From: an uncultured Clostridia bacterium
GTDB lineage: Bacteria; Bacillota; Clostridia; Oscillospirales; CAG-272
Length of the DNA stretch: 64,000 bases
Direction of reading: 5' to 3'
Assembly (NCBI GenBank): GCA_946407735.1
Contig: CAMJPL010000008.1
Span: 27,128 to 91,127, forward strand
The translations under genes were made by a program, and so were the position numbers. The notes under the pieces are model-generated. The model saw nothing but the letters and a program-made list of their open reading frames with translations, did not search any database and was not told where the DNA came from. Shown here piece by piece: positions 24,550 to 33,385 of this stretch. Each line of letters begins with the position of its first letter. Within the stretch, counting starts at the first letter, position 1.

Positions 24550-26448
24550 ATGGCAGTATTAACGAGCCTTGACGATCTTAACGCCGTCAAAGCCAAATAT
24601 ATCGACGATATCGAGCTTCCCGCCGACAGCGGAAAGACCCGTATAGTCGTCGGTCTCGCCACCTGCGGCGACGCCGCCGGAGCCAGACCGGTATTCGAGC
24701 AGATCAAAAACGAGATAGCCGCCGCCGGCAAGCAGGATGAGATCGAGCTCATCGCCACCGGATGCGTCGGCATCTGCCAGTACGAGCCCGTCGTTGAGGT
24801 ACACGCCGCCGACGGTTCCCGCACCACATACGTCAGAATGAACGCCGACAAGGCGAAGGACATGTTCGCCCGCCACATCCTCGGCGGCGAGATCGCCAAA
24901 GAGTACACCATCGGCCCCAACTCCGAGAACTCCGACGTCACCTCCCTTGAGGAGACCAGCTTCTACAAGGCTCAGAAGAGGATCGTCCTCCGCAACTGCG
25001 GCATAATCGATCCCGAGAAGATCGAGGAATACATCGCCCGCGACGGATACAAGGCCATCTACAAGGTTCTTACCGAGATGAAGCCCGAGGACGTCATCCA
25101 GGTCATGCTCGACTCCGGCCTCCGCGGACGCGGCGGCGCCGGCTTCCCGACCGGACGCAAGTGGCTCTTCGCCTCCAAGTCTCAGGGACCGAAGAAGTAC
25201 GTCTGCTGCAACGCCGACGAGGGCGACCCCGGAGCCTTCATGGACCGCGCCGTTCTCGAGGGTGACCCGCACGCTCTCATCGAGGCGATGACCATCGCCG
25301 CTTACGCCATCGGATCCGACGAAGGATACATCTATGTCCGCGCCGAGTACCCGGTCGCCATCAAGCGTCTCCAGATCGCCATCGAGCAGGCCAAGTCCTA
25401 CGGCCTCCTCGGCCAGAACATCCTCGGCACCGGCTTCAACTTCGAGCTCAATCTCCGCTTCGGCGCCGGCGCTTTCGTCTGCGGCGAGGAAACCGCTCTC
25501 ATGACCTCCATCGAGGGCAAGCGCGGCGAACCTCATCCGCGTCCTCCGTTCCCGGCTGTCAAGGGTCTGTTCGGAGTACCGACCATCCTCAACAACGTCG
25601 AGACCTACGCCAACGTCGCTCAGATCATCCTCAACGGCGCCGAATGGTTCAGCTCCATGGGCACCAAGGCCAAGCCCGGAACCCCGATCATGGGCTCCGC
25701 CGGCACCAAGGTCTTCGCTCTCGGCGGCAAGATCACCAACACCGGCCTCGTAGAGGTTCCGATGGGCACCACCATCAACCAGGTCGTCAACGAGATCGGC
25801 GGCGGCGTCCCGAACGGAAAGAAGTTCAAGGCCGCTCAGGCCGGCGGACCTTCCGGCGGATGCATCCCGGCCTCCCTCGCCGACATCGAGATCGACTATG
25901 ACACCCTCAAGACCATCGGCGCCATGATGGGCTCCGGCGGACTTATTGTCATGGACGAGGACAACTGCATGGTCGACATCGCCCGGTTCTTCCTCGACTT
26001 CACCTGCGACGAGTCCTGCGGACAGTGCGCTCCCTGCCGTATCGGCACGCAGCGCATGCTCGAGATCCTCGACAAGATCATCTCCGGCAACGGCGAGATG
26101 GAAGACCTCGACAAGCTCGAGGAGCTCGCCACCTACATCAGCTCGGCCTCGCTCTGCGGCCTCGGTCAGACCGCGCCGAACCCGGTTCTCTCCACTATCC
26201 GTCATTTCCGCGACGAGTATGTCGCTCATATAGTAGACAAGAAGTGCCCGGCTCACGTCTGCAAGAAGCTACTCCAGTACACTATCGATCCCGAGAAGTG
26301 CAAGGGCTGCACCGCCTGCGCGCGCGCCTGCCCGGTGGGCGCCATCTCCGGCAGCGTAAAGAAGCCGCACGTCATCGATCAGAGCAAGTGCATCAAGTGC
26401 GGCGCCTGCATGGCCACCTGCAAGTTCGGCGCTATTTCCAAGAACTGA
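24550..26448 (+). CDS. hydB: NADH-dependent [FeFe] hydrogenase subunit B (NuoF-like)
   Basis: This 632-residue flavoprotein has three parts: an N-terminal thioredoxin-like domain (Cys39, Cys72, Cys76), the NuoF core with the FMN/NADH loop GRGGAGFPTG at about 193, and a 4Fe-4S site (ESCGQCAPCRIGT), then a C-terminal double-cluster ferredoxin (CKGCTACARACP and CIKCGACMATCK). It accepts electrons from NADH and passes them to the catalytic subunit. Electron bifurcation is inferred from the HydABC architecture and is not proven by sequence. GGAGGAG lies upstream, 18 bases after hydC. Confidence 0.94.
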   Translation: MAVLTSLDDLNAVKAKYIDDIELPADSGKTRIVVGLATCGDAAGARPVFEQIKNEIAAAGKQDEIELIATGCVGICQYEPVVEVHAADGSRTTYVRMNADKAKDMFARHILGGEIAKEYTIGPNSENSDVTSLEETSFYKAQKRIVLRNCGIIDPEKIEEYIARDGYKAIYKVLTEMKPEDVIQVMLDSGLRGRGGAGFPTGRKWLFASKSQGPKKYVCCNADEGDPGAFMDRAVLEGDPHALIEAMTIAAYAIGSDEGYIYVRAEYPVAIKRLQIAIEQAKSYGLLGQNILGTGFNFELNLRFGAGAFVCGEETALMTSIEGKRGEPHPRPPFPAVKGLFGVPTILNNVETYANVAQIILNGAEWFSSMGTKAKPGTPIMGSAGTKVFALGGKITNTGLVEVPMGTTINQVVNEIGGGVPNGKKFKAAQAGGPSGGCIPASLADIEIDYDTLKTIGAMMGSGGLIVMDEDNCMVDIARFFLDFTCDESCGQCAPCRIGTQRMLEILDKIISGNGEMEDLDKLEELATYISSASLCGLGQTAPNPVLSTIRHFRDEYVAHIVDKKCPAHVCKKLLQYTIDPEKCKGCTACARACPVGAISGSVKKPHVIDQSKCIKCGACMATCKFGAISKN

Positions 26449-26470
26449 GCAGAGAGGAGCATAAGTCACA

Positions 26471-28243
26471 ATGGACAACGCCATCAATACCGTAAAGGTA
26501 AAAGTAAACGGACGCGAGATCGAGGTTCCGTCCAACTATACAGTCCTCGAAGCGGCGAGAGCCGCCAACGTCAATATACCTACCCTCTGCTATCTCAAGG
26601 ACATCAACCAGATCGGCGCCTGCCGCGTCTGTCTGACCGAGGTCACCGGAGCGAGGGGAATGGTAGCCGCCTGCGTATATCCCGTAGCCGACGGCATGGA
26701 GATCAAGACCAACACCGAAAAGGTCCGCGCCGCCCGCAAGCTCAACCTCGAGCTGGTGCTCTCCAACCATGACAAGCACTGCCTCTCCTGCGTTCGCAAC
26801 ACCACCTGCGAGCTGCAGAAGCTCTGCAACGAGTACGGCGTCGACGAGAAGAAGTTCGTCAACTCCTACACAAAGGAAGACAACTATCCGATCGACGACA
26901 GCTCCGTCGCCATCATCCGCAACAACAACAAGTGCATCCTCTGCCGCCGCTGCGTAGCCGCCTGCAAGAACCTCCAGGATATCGGAGTCATCGGCACCAA
27001 CGACCGCGGATATGACACTCATATCGGCTCTCAGTACGAGATGAAGCTGGCCGACACCGGCTGCGTCAACTGCGGCCAGTGCATCGTCCACTGCCCGACC
27101 GGCGCTCTCTATGAGAGAGACGACACTCAGAAGATTTTCGACGCGATCAACGATCCCAAGAAGCACGTCGCCATCTGCTGCGCTCCGTCCGTCCGCGCCA
27201 CTCTCGGCGAGGCCTTCGGCATGGCTCCCGGCACCGACGTCGAGGGCAAGATGGTCAACGCCATCCGTCAGATCGGCTTCGACAGAGTCTACAACATGAA
27301 TCTCACCGCCGACATGACGATCGTCGAGGAGGCCACCGAGCTCATCCAGCGCATCCAGAACGGCGGCAAGCTCCCGATGATCACCTCCTGCTCGCCCGGA
27401 TGGATCAAGTACTGCGAGCACTACTTCCCGCAGTTCACCGAGAATCTGTCCACCTGCAAGTCCCCGCAGCAGATGTTCGGCGCCACCTATAAGACCTACT
27501 GGGCTCAGAAGAACGGCATCGACCCGAAGGATATCTTCTTCGTGTCCGTCATTCCCTGCACTGCCAAGAAATTCGAGGTTCAGCGCGACGACCAGAACGC
27601 CTCCGGATATCCGGACGTCGACGTCGCCATCACCACCCGCGAGCTTGCCCGCATGATCGAGAAGACCGGCATCGACTTCGTCAACCTCCCCGACGAGAAG
27701 TTCGACGAGCCGTTCGCCATCGGCACCGGCGCCGGCGAGATCTTCGGCGCTACCGGCGGCGTTATGGAAGCCGCTCTCAGAACCGCGGCCGAGCTCATCC
27801 TCGGCGGCAAGTTCGAGAAGGTCGATTTCGAGGAAGTCCGCGGCACCGAGGGCATCAAGCACGCCATGTACAAGGTCGGCGATCTTGACGTCAAAGTCGC
27901 GGTCTGCTCCGGCACCGCCAACGCGAAGAAGGTCCTCAAGGCCATCGAGGCCGGCGAGGATGATTCCGTCTTCGTCGAAGTCATGTGCTGCCCGGGCGGA
28001 TGCGTAAACGGCGGCGGCCAGCCGTATCAGCCGGCCGTGGTCCGCAACAACGTCGACCTCAAGGCTCTGCGAGCCGCCGTTCTCTACAAGAGCGACGCCA
28101 ACAACGAGTACCGCAAGTCTCACGAGAACCCGCAGCTCAAGCTCGTCTATGATGAGTTCTTCGGCAGCTACGGATCCGAGAAGGCTCACCACATCCTTCA
28201 CACCAGCTATGTGAAGAGGGGTCTCTATCAGAACGTCAAATAA
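26471..28243 (+). CDS. hydA: [FeFe] hydrogenase catalytic subunit HydA
   Basis: This 590-residue enzyme reduces protons to H2. Its N-terminus has a [2Fe-2S] domain (Cys40, 51, 54, 68), then a His-Cys 4Fe-4S site (H100, C104, C107, C113) and two 4Fe-4S clusters (C155-165 and C198-208). The H-cluster motifs are L1 TSCSPGW (305-311), L2 PCTAKKFE (362-369) and L3 EVMCCPGGCVNGGGQP (503-518), giving ligands C307, C363, C507 and C511. L1 has Ser308 where many enzymes have a second Cys that relays protons. Maturases HydE/F/G are not in this window. A strong terminator follows. Confidence 0.95.
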   Translation: MDNAINTVKVKVNGREIEVPSNYTVLEAARAANVNIPTLCYLKDINQIGACRVCLTEVTGARGMVAACVYPVADGMEIKTNTEKVRAARKLNLELVLSNHDKHCLSCVRNTTCELQKLCNEYGVDEKKFVNSYTKEDNYPIDDSSVAIIRNNNKCILCRRCVAACKNLQDIGVIGTNDRGYDTHIGSQYEMKLADTGCVNCGQCIVHCPTGALYERDDTQKIFDAINDPKKHVAICCAPSVRATLGEAFGMAPGTDVEGKMVNAIRQIGFDRVYNMNLTADMTIVEEATELIQRIQNGGKLPMITSCSPGWIKYCEHYFPQFTENLSTCKSPQQMFGATYKTYWAQKNGIDPKDIFFVSVIPCTAKKFEVQRDDQNASGYPDVDVAITTRELARMIEKTGIDFVNLPDEKFDEPFAIGTGAGEIFGATGGVMEAALRTAAELILGGKFEKVDFEEVRGTEGIKHAMYKVGDLDVKVAVCSGTANAKKVLKAIEAGEDDSVFVEVMCCPGGCVNGGGQPYQPAVVRNNVDLKALRAAVLYKSDANNEYRKSHENPQLKLVYDEFFGSYGSEKAHHILHTSYVKRGLYQNVK

Positions 28244-28262
28244 TAGGTCTGACAGACTTTAT

Positions 28263-28294
28263 GCCGCCTCCGCTTAAAGCGGAGGCGGCTTTTT
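28263..28294 (+). terminator. hydCBA terminator
   Basis: A 13-bp stem (GCCGCCTCCGCTT with its complement, one-base centre) followed by TTTTT ends the hydrogenase operon 20 bases after the stop codon. Confidence 0.92.
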
Positions 28295-28388
28295 CACCGT
28301 AAATTAACGAAAAGCTCTTTTATCCGGGCGGCAAATATGATATCATAATATCGGAATATATAAGCACGGATCACCGATTTCACACAAA

Positions 28389-28820
28389 ATGAATGAAAAA
28401 ACCATAGAAAACCTGCTTGAATCGCCGCGGCTCGTCGTCGATTTTCTTCCGAGACGGGTGGAAAAGGACGGCGGCGGAAGATTCTTCTCCGTCGAGGAAT
28501 ATTTCATCGACGAATCGAGATACTCAGATATGCGCCGCCGCTTTCTCGGCGTCATCCTCCGGCTGTACTGCTATTTCGACATCGCCTTTTTCGACGGGGA
28601 GGAATGGAAAGACAATCCCGAGCCGGAGCTTATCGCCGATACGGTCATGAAGAACGAGCGTTACATACTGATATACATAAAAGCGGACAGCGCCGCGCTC
28701 TCGCTCTGCACAGACGACACGCACATGACGGTCTGCGGCGGAGGAAGGGCGGTCGACGATATCCTCATCCCGTCCGCCGCAGCGGAGGGACTGTTCGTCT
28801 GGGAGGCCGGAGCCGAATGA
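28389..28820 (+). CDS. Hypothetical protein, 143 residues
   Basis: I do not recognise this protein. It is acidic, without signal peptide or membrane segment, and has mixed strands and helices (FLGVILRLYCYFDIAFFDGEEW, longest clear core ILRLYCYFDIAFF). Its stop overlaps the start of the YdcF-like gene (ATGA), so the two are probably made together. No ribosome site is clear before the ATG. The frame and codon use match the neighbouring real genes. Confidence 0.6.
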   Translation: MNEKTIENLLESPRLVVDFLPRRVEKDGGGRFFSVEEYFIDESRYSDMRRRFLGVILRLYCYFDIAFFDGEEWKDNPEPELIADTVMKNERYILIYIKADSAALSLCTDDTHMTVCGGGRAVDDILIPSAAAEGLFVWEAGAE

Positions 28821-29632
28821 AAAAAAGCGAAGTGAAAAGATACGAAAAGATCCCTATCGCGGCGATAATCCCAGCGTGCATCATAATCGTTCTTTACGGG
28901 ATATTCTTCCTCAACACGATAATACGGCTGAATTTCGTCAGACTCGAGATGATCGCCGGAGCCGCCGGGATCATCGCCGCTCTATTCGCGCTGTGGCTGA
29001 TGAAACGGATGCCGAAATGGGCGGCGAACATCGTCATCGGGCTGATGATATTCTATGTCGTCAGCTTCGCCGTCTTCTCGGCAGCCGTGATGGGCTACGG
29101 GATATCGTCGCGTTCATCATCCTCGATCCCCGAAGGCGACGGATCCGATATCATCGTCGTCACGCTCGGCTGCCGCACATATCAGACGCCGGGAAAGATG
29201 CTCCGGAAGCGCCTCGACTCGGCATATGAGGTGATGGAGGCCCTGCCTATGTCGGCAGGCATAGTATGCGGCGGAAAGGGCGAGAACGAGCCGCGCAGCG
29301 AGGCTTCGGCGATGGCCGAGTATCTTGAGGCGAAGGGCATCGCCGCCGAAAGGATATATCTCGACGACACGTCGATGAACACCGAGCAGAACGTCATAAA
29401 CATGAAGGCGATAATCGAGACCGAGCCGCTTCTCGCCGGGAGGAAGCTCATAGTCGTCACCAGCGATTTTCATCTTCTCAGATCCCGGCATCTGCTGAAG
29501 GCGGCGGGGTATGACGACTCAGACTTCGTAATGAGAGCCGGACTGCCGTCCGATCCTCTGACAACGACGGCGAATCTCGTCCGGGAGTATCTGTCGTGGG
29601 TCAAGGTCTTTATACTCGAAGCGGTAAGATAA
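28817..29632 (+). CDS. YdcF/ElyC-like DUF218 membrane protein
   Basis: This 271-residue protein has three hydrophobic helices in the first 100 residues, then a DUF218 domain with IVVTLGCR, the conserved CGGKGENEPRSEASAM sequence, LDDTSMNTEQN and VVTSDFHLLRS. DUF218 proteins such as SanA, ElyC and YdcF act near the envelope, and some affect lipid-carrier use or vancomycin sensitivity; the enzyme activity is unclear. The ATG overlaps the upstream stop (ATGA) and has GGAG nine bases before it. Confidence 0.82.
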   Translation: MKKSEVKRYEKIPIAAIIPACIIIVLYGIFFLNTIIRLNFVRLEMIAGAAGIIAALFALWLMKRMPKWAANIVIGLMIFYVVSFAVFSAAVMGYGISSRSSSSIPEGDGSDIIVVTLGCRTYQTPGKMLRKRLDSAYEVMEALPMSAGIVCGGKGENEPRSEASAMAEYLEAKGIAAERIYLDDTSMNTEQNVINMKAIIETEPLLAGRKLIVVTSDFHLLRSRHLLKAAGYDDSDFVMRAGLPSDPLTTTANLVREYLSWVKVFILEAVR

Positions 29633-29660
29633 TATATTCGTCCGAATTTACTCAAACCCC

Positions 29661-29689
29661 TTGCATTTCGTTTTTATTAGCGTTATAAT
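29661..29689 (+). promoter_or_regulatory. Promoter for the Gfo/Idh/MocA gene
   Basis: TTGCAT (29661-29666) and TATAAT (29684-29689) are 17 bases apart, about 44 bases before the start codon. Confidence 0.75.
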
Positions 29690-29732
29690 ATATATCGTCA
29701 GCAAATGTCAATGAACAAACGGGAGAAACACT

Positions 29733-30914
29733 ATGGATAAAGTACGCTACGGTGTCATCGGCATCGGAAACATGGGCGCCGGACACGCCGCCGATCTCTT
29801 CAAGGGAGCCACCCAGAACGCCGTCCTCACGGCCGTCTGCGACAACCGCCAGTCACGCCTCGACTGGGCCGAGCAGACCTTCGGCGACAAGGTCGCCCGC
29901 TTCTCTGACTACAAAGAGATGTATGACTCCGGTCTCATCGACGCCGTAATAATCGCCACACCGCACTATCTGCATCCGACGATGGCCATCGACGCCTTCG
30001 CGAAGGGGATCCATGCCCTCTCCGAGAAGCCGATCGGCGTCTACACGAAAGCCGTCAAGGAGATGTACGCCGCCGCCGCGAAGGCTGCCGAAAAGGGCAT
30101 AGCCTTCGGCATCGACTACAACCAGCGCACAAATCCCTATTATCAGAAGATGCGCGAGATCGTCCGCTCAGGCGAGCTCGGCGACCTCAAGCGCTGCGTA
30201 TGGATCATCACCGACTGGTACCGCACTCAGGCCTATTATGACAGCGGCACATGGCGCGCCACATGGGCCGGCGAGGGCGGCGGCGTCCTGATGAATCAGG
30301 CTCCGCACAACCTTGACCTCTGGCAGTGGATCACCGGAATGCCCTGCGCCGTCACCGGCGAGTGCGAATTCGGCAAGTATCACAACATCGAGGTCGAGGA
30401 CGACGTCACCATATACGCCAAGTATCCGAACGGCGGCACGGCGGTCTTCATCACCACCACCGGCGAGTGCCCCGGCACCAACCGTCTCGAAATCAGCGGC
30501 ACCAAGGGCAAGATAGTCCTTGAGGGGAGCACGCTCAAGTGGACAAAGCTCTCCATCGACGAGCGCGACTACTGCTTCCATTCCGAGGACGGCTTCAAGA
30601 AGTGCGAATGGTCGACCGAGGACATCACCTTCCCCAGCGGCGGCACTCAGCACAACGGCATCCGTCAGAACTTCACCAACCACATCCTCTGCGGCGAGGA
30701 GCTGCTGGCTCCCGGCACGGACGGCATAAACGGCCTTTCGATCTGCAACGCCGCCCTGCTTTCGTCCTGGAAAGGCGGCAAGGAGATCGCTCTTCCGCTC
30801 GACGACGAGGAATACTGGGCCGAGCTGCAGAAGCATATCGCCGTATCGAAATCGAAGGAGAACATCGTCGAAAAGACCGCCAGCCTTGACGGCACCTACG
30901 GCGTAGCTCAGTAA
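29733..30914 (+). CDS. Gfo/Idh/MocA family oxidoreductase
   Basis: This 393-residue NAD(P)-dependent sugar oxidoreductase has an N-terminal Rossmann motif GVIGIGNMGAGHA, the family sequence EKPIGVYTKAVKEM at about 98 (catalytic Lys in EKP), and a C-terminal alpha/beta domain with GGGVLMNQAPHNLDLWQW containing the catalytic His. Members oxidise or epimerise sugars and inositols; the exact substrate cannot be read here. It has its own promoter and GGGAG ribosome site and stands alone, with a hairpin after it. Codon use suggests good expression. Confidence 0.88.
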   Translation: MDKVRYGVIGIGNMGAGHAADLFKGATQNAVLTAVCDNRQSRLDWAEQTFGDKVARFSDYKEMYDSGLIDAVIIATPHYLHPTMAIDAFAKGIHALSEKPIGVYTKAVKEMYAAAAKAAEKGIAFGIDYNQRTNPYYQKMREIVRSGELGDLKRCVWIITDWYRTQAYYDSGTWRATWAGEGGGVLMNQAPHNLDLWQWITGMPCAVTGECEFGKYHNIEVEDDVTIYAKYPNGGTAVFITTTGECPGTNRLEISGTKGKIVLEGSTLKWTKLSIDERDYCFHSEDGFKKCEWSTEDITFPSGGTQHNGIRQNFTNHILCGEELLAPGTDGINGLSICNAALLSSWKGGKEIALPLDDEEYWAELQKHIAVSKSKENIVEKTASLDGTYGVAQ

Positions 30915-30931
30915 AAGACATTTATATAAAC

Positions 30932-30961
30932 GAAGCGGGCAGGCGCTCAACCGCCCGCTTC
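30932..30961 (+). terminator. Probable terminator after the Gfo/Idh/MocA gene
   Basis: GAAGCGGGC pairs with GCCCGCTTC across a 12-base loop; the following T-tract is poor (ATTCTCT). Confidence 0.5.
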
Positions 30962-30977
30962 ATTCTCTCGATCCGCC

Positions 30978-31754
30978 ATGACACTGTCATCAGCCCGCCG
31001 GCTCGCCCGCAAGGTCGCCGCCGGATATCACGTCATACTCGGTCAGAATCTCGTCGGCTTCTATCTCCACGGGTCGATGACGCTCGGCGGATTCAACGAC
31101 GGAAGCGATATCGACTTTCTGGTCGTCACGAACGCCGGGCCGCCGCAGGATCAAAAGGAGAGGATGATCCGCCTCCTTCTCGATCTTGACGGGCAGGCTC
31201 CCGAAAAGGGCTTCGAGATGTCCGCCGTGACTCTGAATGACACGCGAAATCCCGTTTACCCGCCTCCCTTTTCGCTTCATTTTTCAAATACTCACAAGGA
31301 CCGCGCCGCCGCCGATATCGTCGGCTACTGCCGGGACATGAACGGAAGGGATCCGGATCTCGCCGCTCATTTCACCGTAGCGCGGCTCTTCGGCGAGGCG
31401 CTGATCGGTCCGCCGCCGAAAGCGGTATTCGCCCCGGTGCCCCGCCGCGACTATATCGCGGCCGTCATATCCGACATATCGGGCGCCCCGGAAGACATCA
31501 TAAATAACCCCGTGTACGTCGTTCTCAATCTCTGCCGTGTGACGGCGGCCTGTGAGCAGGACCTTGTTCTGTCAAAAAAAGACGGCGGAAGATGGGGGCT
31601 CGTGAACTTCCCCGATAAATACCGTCCGCTGATACAGAACGCCCTCGATTTTTACCTGAACGGGAGCAGATACGTAAGCAGCCGGATATCCGAAGCTGCC
31701 CGCCGCGATTTCGCGGAATACTCAATAAAACGCCTTGGTCCGTACATCACATGA
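30978..31754 (+). CDS. AadA-like aminoglycoside nucleotidyltransferase family protein
   Basis: This 258-residue protein has the nucleotidyltransferase core HGSMTLGGFNDGSDIDFLVV (GS at 36-37, then the paired Asp of DID) and a C-terminal helical domain like that of AadA/ANT(3'') enzymes, with VVLNLCRV at about 178 and WGLVNFP. Those enzymes adenylate streptomycin and spectinomycin. Many chromosomal relatives in Firmicutes have no shown resistance role, so activity is uncertain. It starts a group of three genes with overlapping ends. No Shine-Dalgarno is seen. Confidence 0.75.
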   Translation: MTLSSARRLARKVAAGYHVILGQNLVGFYLHGSMTLGGFNDGSDIDFLVVTNAGPPQDQKERMIRLLLDLDGQAPEKGFEMSAVTLNDTRNPVYPPPFSLHFSNTHKDRAAADIVGYCRDMNGRDPDLAAHFTVARLFGEALIGPPPKAVFAPVPRRDYIAAVISDISGAPEDIINNPVYVVLNLCRVTAACEQDLVLSKKDGGRWGLVNFPDKYRPLIQNALDFYLNGSRYVSSRISEAARRDFAEYSIKRLGPYIT

Positions 31755-32251
31755 AGCTCAGCGAAATAAGACCTTCCTCCCTGTTTGTCACATATATGAC
31801 CCTGACGGTTCTTCTGACCGCGCTGTACGCCGTAAAGCTGTGTCTTCTGTTTCCGCTCATCTCCGGCGATTTCGACATCTATGGAAGCTATGAGGCCGGT
31901 TATATGGTGTTCGGATGGCTGCCGTCCTTAATCTCGGCCGCCGGGATCATAACTCTCGACCTAAAGATCATACGCCGACTGACCGCCAGAACGATCTCGG
32001 CGGTAATCGCAGCCGAGGCGCTGTGCCTTCTTGAGCTCATACCCGTTCTTTTCTACTGGCTCGCGGCGATCTCGTCTCTCGCCGGTCTCGCTGCCGCCGG
32101 GCTTATAATTTACGATCACGCGACATACAAAAAACGTGAGGCCAGAAGAAAGCGCATCGAAGCCGCCCGTGAAAGAGCGAAAAACAGCGCTCGCCCTGCT
32201 GCTGAAGGCGGCAGGCACAAAAAGAAACGAAAAAAAGGAGACACCGTTTGA
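31751..32251 (+). CDS. Hypothetical membrane protein, 166 residues
   Basis: No family is recognised. Four hydrophobic segments can be seen (about 10-35, 52-73, 85-105 and 107-128), followed by a very basic cytoplasmic tail rich in Lys and Arg (KKREARRKRIEAARERAK). The start overlaps the upstream stop by four bases (ATGA) and the end overlaps the next gene, so it is part of a small transcript. Confidence 0.65.
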   Translation: MKLSEIRPSSLFVTYMTLTVLLTALYAVKLCLLFPLISGDFDIYGSYEAGYMVFGWLPSLISAAGIITLDLKIIRRLTARTISAVIAAEALCLLELIPVLFYWLAAISSLAGLAAAGLIIYDHATYKKREARRKRIEAARERAKNSARPAAEGGRHKKKRKKGDTV

Positions 32252-32931
32252 CTCTGCGGCGCATATCCTCCGTCGTGTCAGCGCTCGCCTTTGCCGCCGC
32301 GCTGATCCTCTACCCTCCGTATTCCTTCTTCTTCTATCTTTCGCCGGGCAGGCGGCTCATCCTCGTTTTCATCACCGCCTCCGTCTCGGCTGTCGCCGCC
32401 GCTCTGCCGCTGCTTCCGCCGAAAACGAGAAAGAGCCTCGGTCGGGATTCGGTCCTTGTCTTCGCCTTCGCCGTCGGAAGCCTCCTGCTGCTTTCGATGC
32501 GAAACAGATCGCCGGCTGCCGCGAACCACGCCGTGACTGCGTGGATAATAGCCTCGGCGCTTCTGTGCTTTAAGATACTTTTCGGGCTCACCGTACCTAA
32601 AACGGCTGAGAAGATACTGTTCGCCGTCTCAGCGGCGCTGGCGCTTCTGCAGTGCGTCCTTTCATGTACGCTGTGGGCCGCGACTTCGGCCGAGATCGGA
32701 GTGCTTGTCATTGTATTCCTGTTTCCGATCCAGGCGGCGGTGTCTTCGCTTTTGGACATAACCCGCCCCGAGCGGGCCGTGCTCTTCTGCGCCCTGCGCA
32801 CGAACCTCATCTATCGGCTGACCGTTCCGGCCGGCGCCGTCATCGTACTTTCATGCGTCCTCTTCGCCGTATTTTCCGCGGCATGGATATATCATTCGGT
32901 CATAAACAAAAGGAGTGCAAAACATGAGTAA
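32248..32931 (+). CDS. Hypothetical polytopic membrane protein
   Basis: This 227-residue protein has about seven hydrophobic segments and little else; I recognise no family. It starts with TTG, chosen because AAAAAAGGAG lies seven bases upstream and the hydrophobic N-terminus begins there; the TTG overlaps the stop of the gene before it (TTGA). Its 3' end overlaps the start of the VOC gene by eight bases. Confidence 0.6.
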   Translation: MTLRRISSVVSALAFAAALILYPPYSFFFYLSPGRRLILVFITASVSAVAAALPLLPPKTRKSLGRDSVLVFAFAVGSLLLLSMRNRSPAAANHAVTAWIIASALLCFKILFGLTVPKTAEKILFAVSAALALLQCVLSCTLWAATSAEIGVLVIVFLFPIQAAVSSLLDITRPERAVLFCALRTNLIYRLTVPAGAVIVLSCVLFAVFSAAWIYHSVINKRSAKHE

Positions 32932-33328
32932 AATCAATGGGATCCAGCATGTAGCTCTCAAGGCCTCCGACTTTGAGAAATCAAAAGCCTTCTACACCGC
33001 TCTCGGGCTCAGGCCCCTCGTCGGATGGGGCGAGGGCAAGGGTGAAGCCCTCATGCTCGACACCGGATGCGGAGTGATCGAGCTGTTCGCCACCGATACC
33101 GACTTCCCGGCGATCGGCCGCTTCAACCATGTGGCCTTCAACGTAGCCGATCCCGCCGACGTGAAGGAGATGTACGATCTAGCCCTGTCCATCGGCGCGA
33201 AGCCGCAGCAGGAGCCGCAGACGATACCGCTCCAGAATGCCCGCCCGTACGCGATATGCATCACCTGCGCCTTCGTCTACGGTCCTGACGGCGAGTCGGT
33301 CGAATTCTTCAACATGAAAAACATGTGA
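32924..33328 (+). CDS. VOC (glyoxalase/dioxygenase) family protein
   Basis: This 134-residue protein is a vicinal-oxygen-chelate fold of two beta-alpha-beta-beta-beta modules: GIQHVALKASDFEKSKAFYT at the start, with His6 as a possible metal ligand, VIELF, then FNHVAFNVADPADV with a second His, and GPDGESVEFF at the end with the usual Glu. Substrate is unknown. AAAAGGAG nine bases upstream fixes the ATG at 32924, although the frame continues three codons further. The terminator follows at once. Confidence 0.85.
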   Translation: MSKINGIQHVALKASDFEKSKAFYTALGLRPLVGWGEGKGEALMLDTGCGVIELFATDTDFPAIGRFNHVAFNVADPADVKEMYDLALSIGAKPQQEPQTIPLQNARPYAICITCAFVYGPDGESVEFFNMKNM

Positions 33329-33340
33329 CGCATGAATATG

Positions 33341-33375
33341 AAAAGAGGCTCGTACCGAGCCTCTTTTCTTTTTTT
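33341..33375. terminator. Bidirectional terminator
   Basis: AAAAGAGGCTCG pairs with CGAGCCTCTTTT, followed by a T-run. It separates the convergent VOC and GH106-like genes. Confidence 0.85.
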
Positions 33376-33385
33376 ATCGCAGCCG

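Noticed and set aside
24559..28201. Two very long minus-strand open frames (565 and 589 codons) opposite hydB and hydA
   Set aside because: They are mirror frames caused by the strong GNC/C-ending codon bias of the hydrogenase genes. Their predicted proteins are low-complexity Leu/Val/Asp/Gly strings with no family match.
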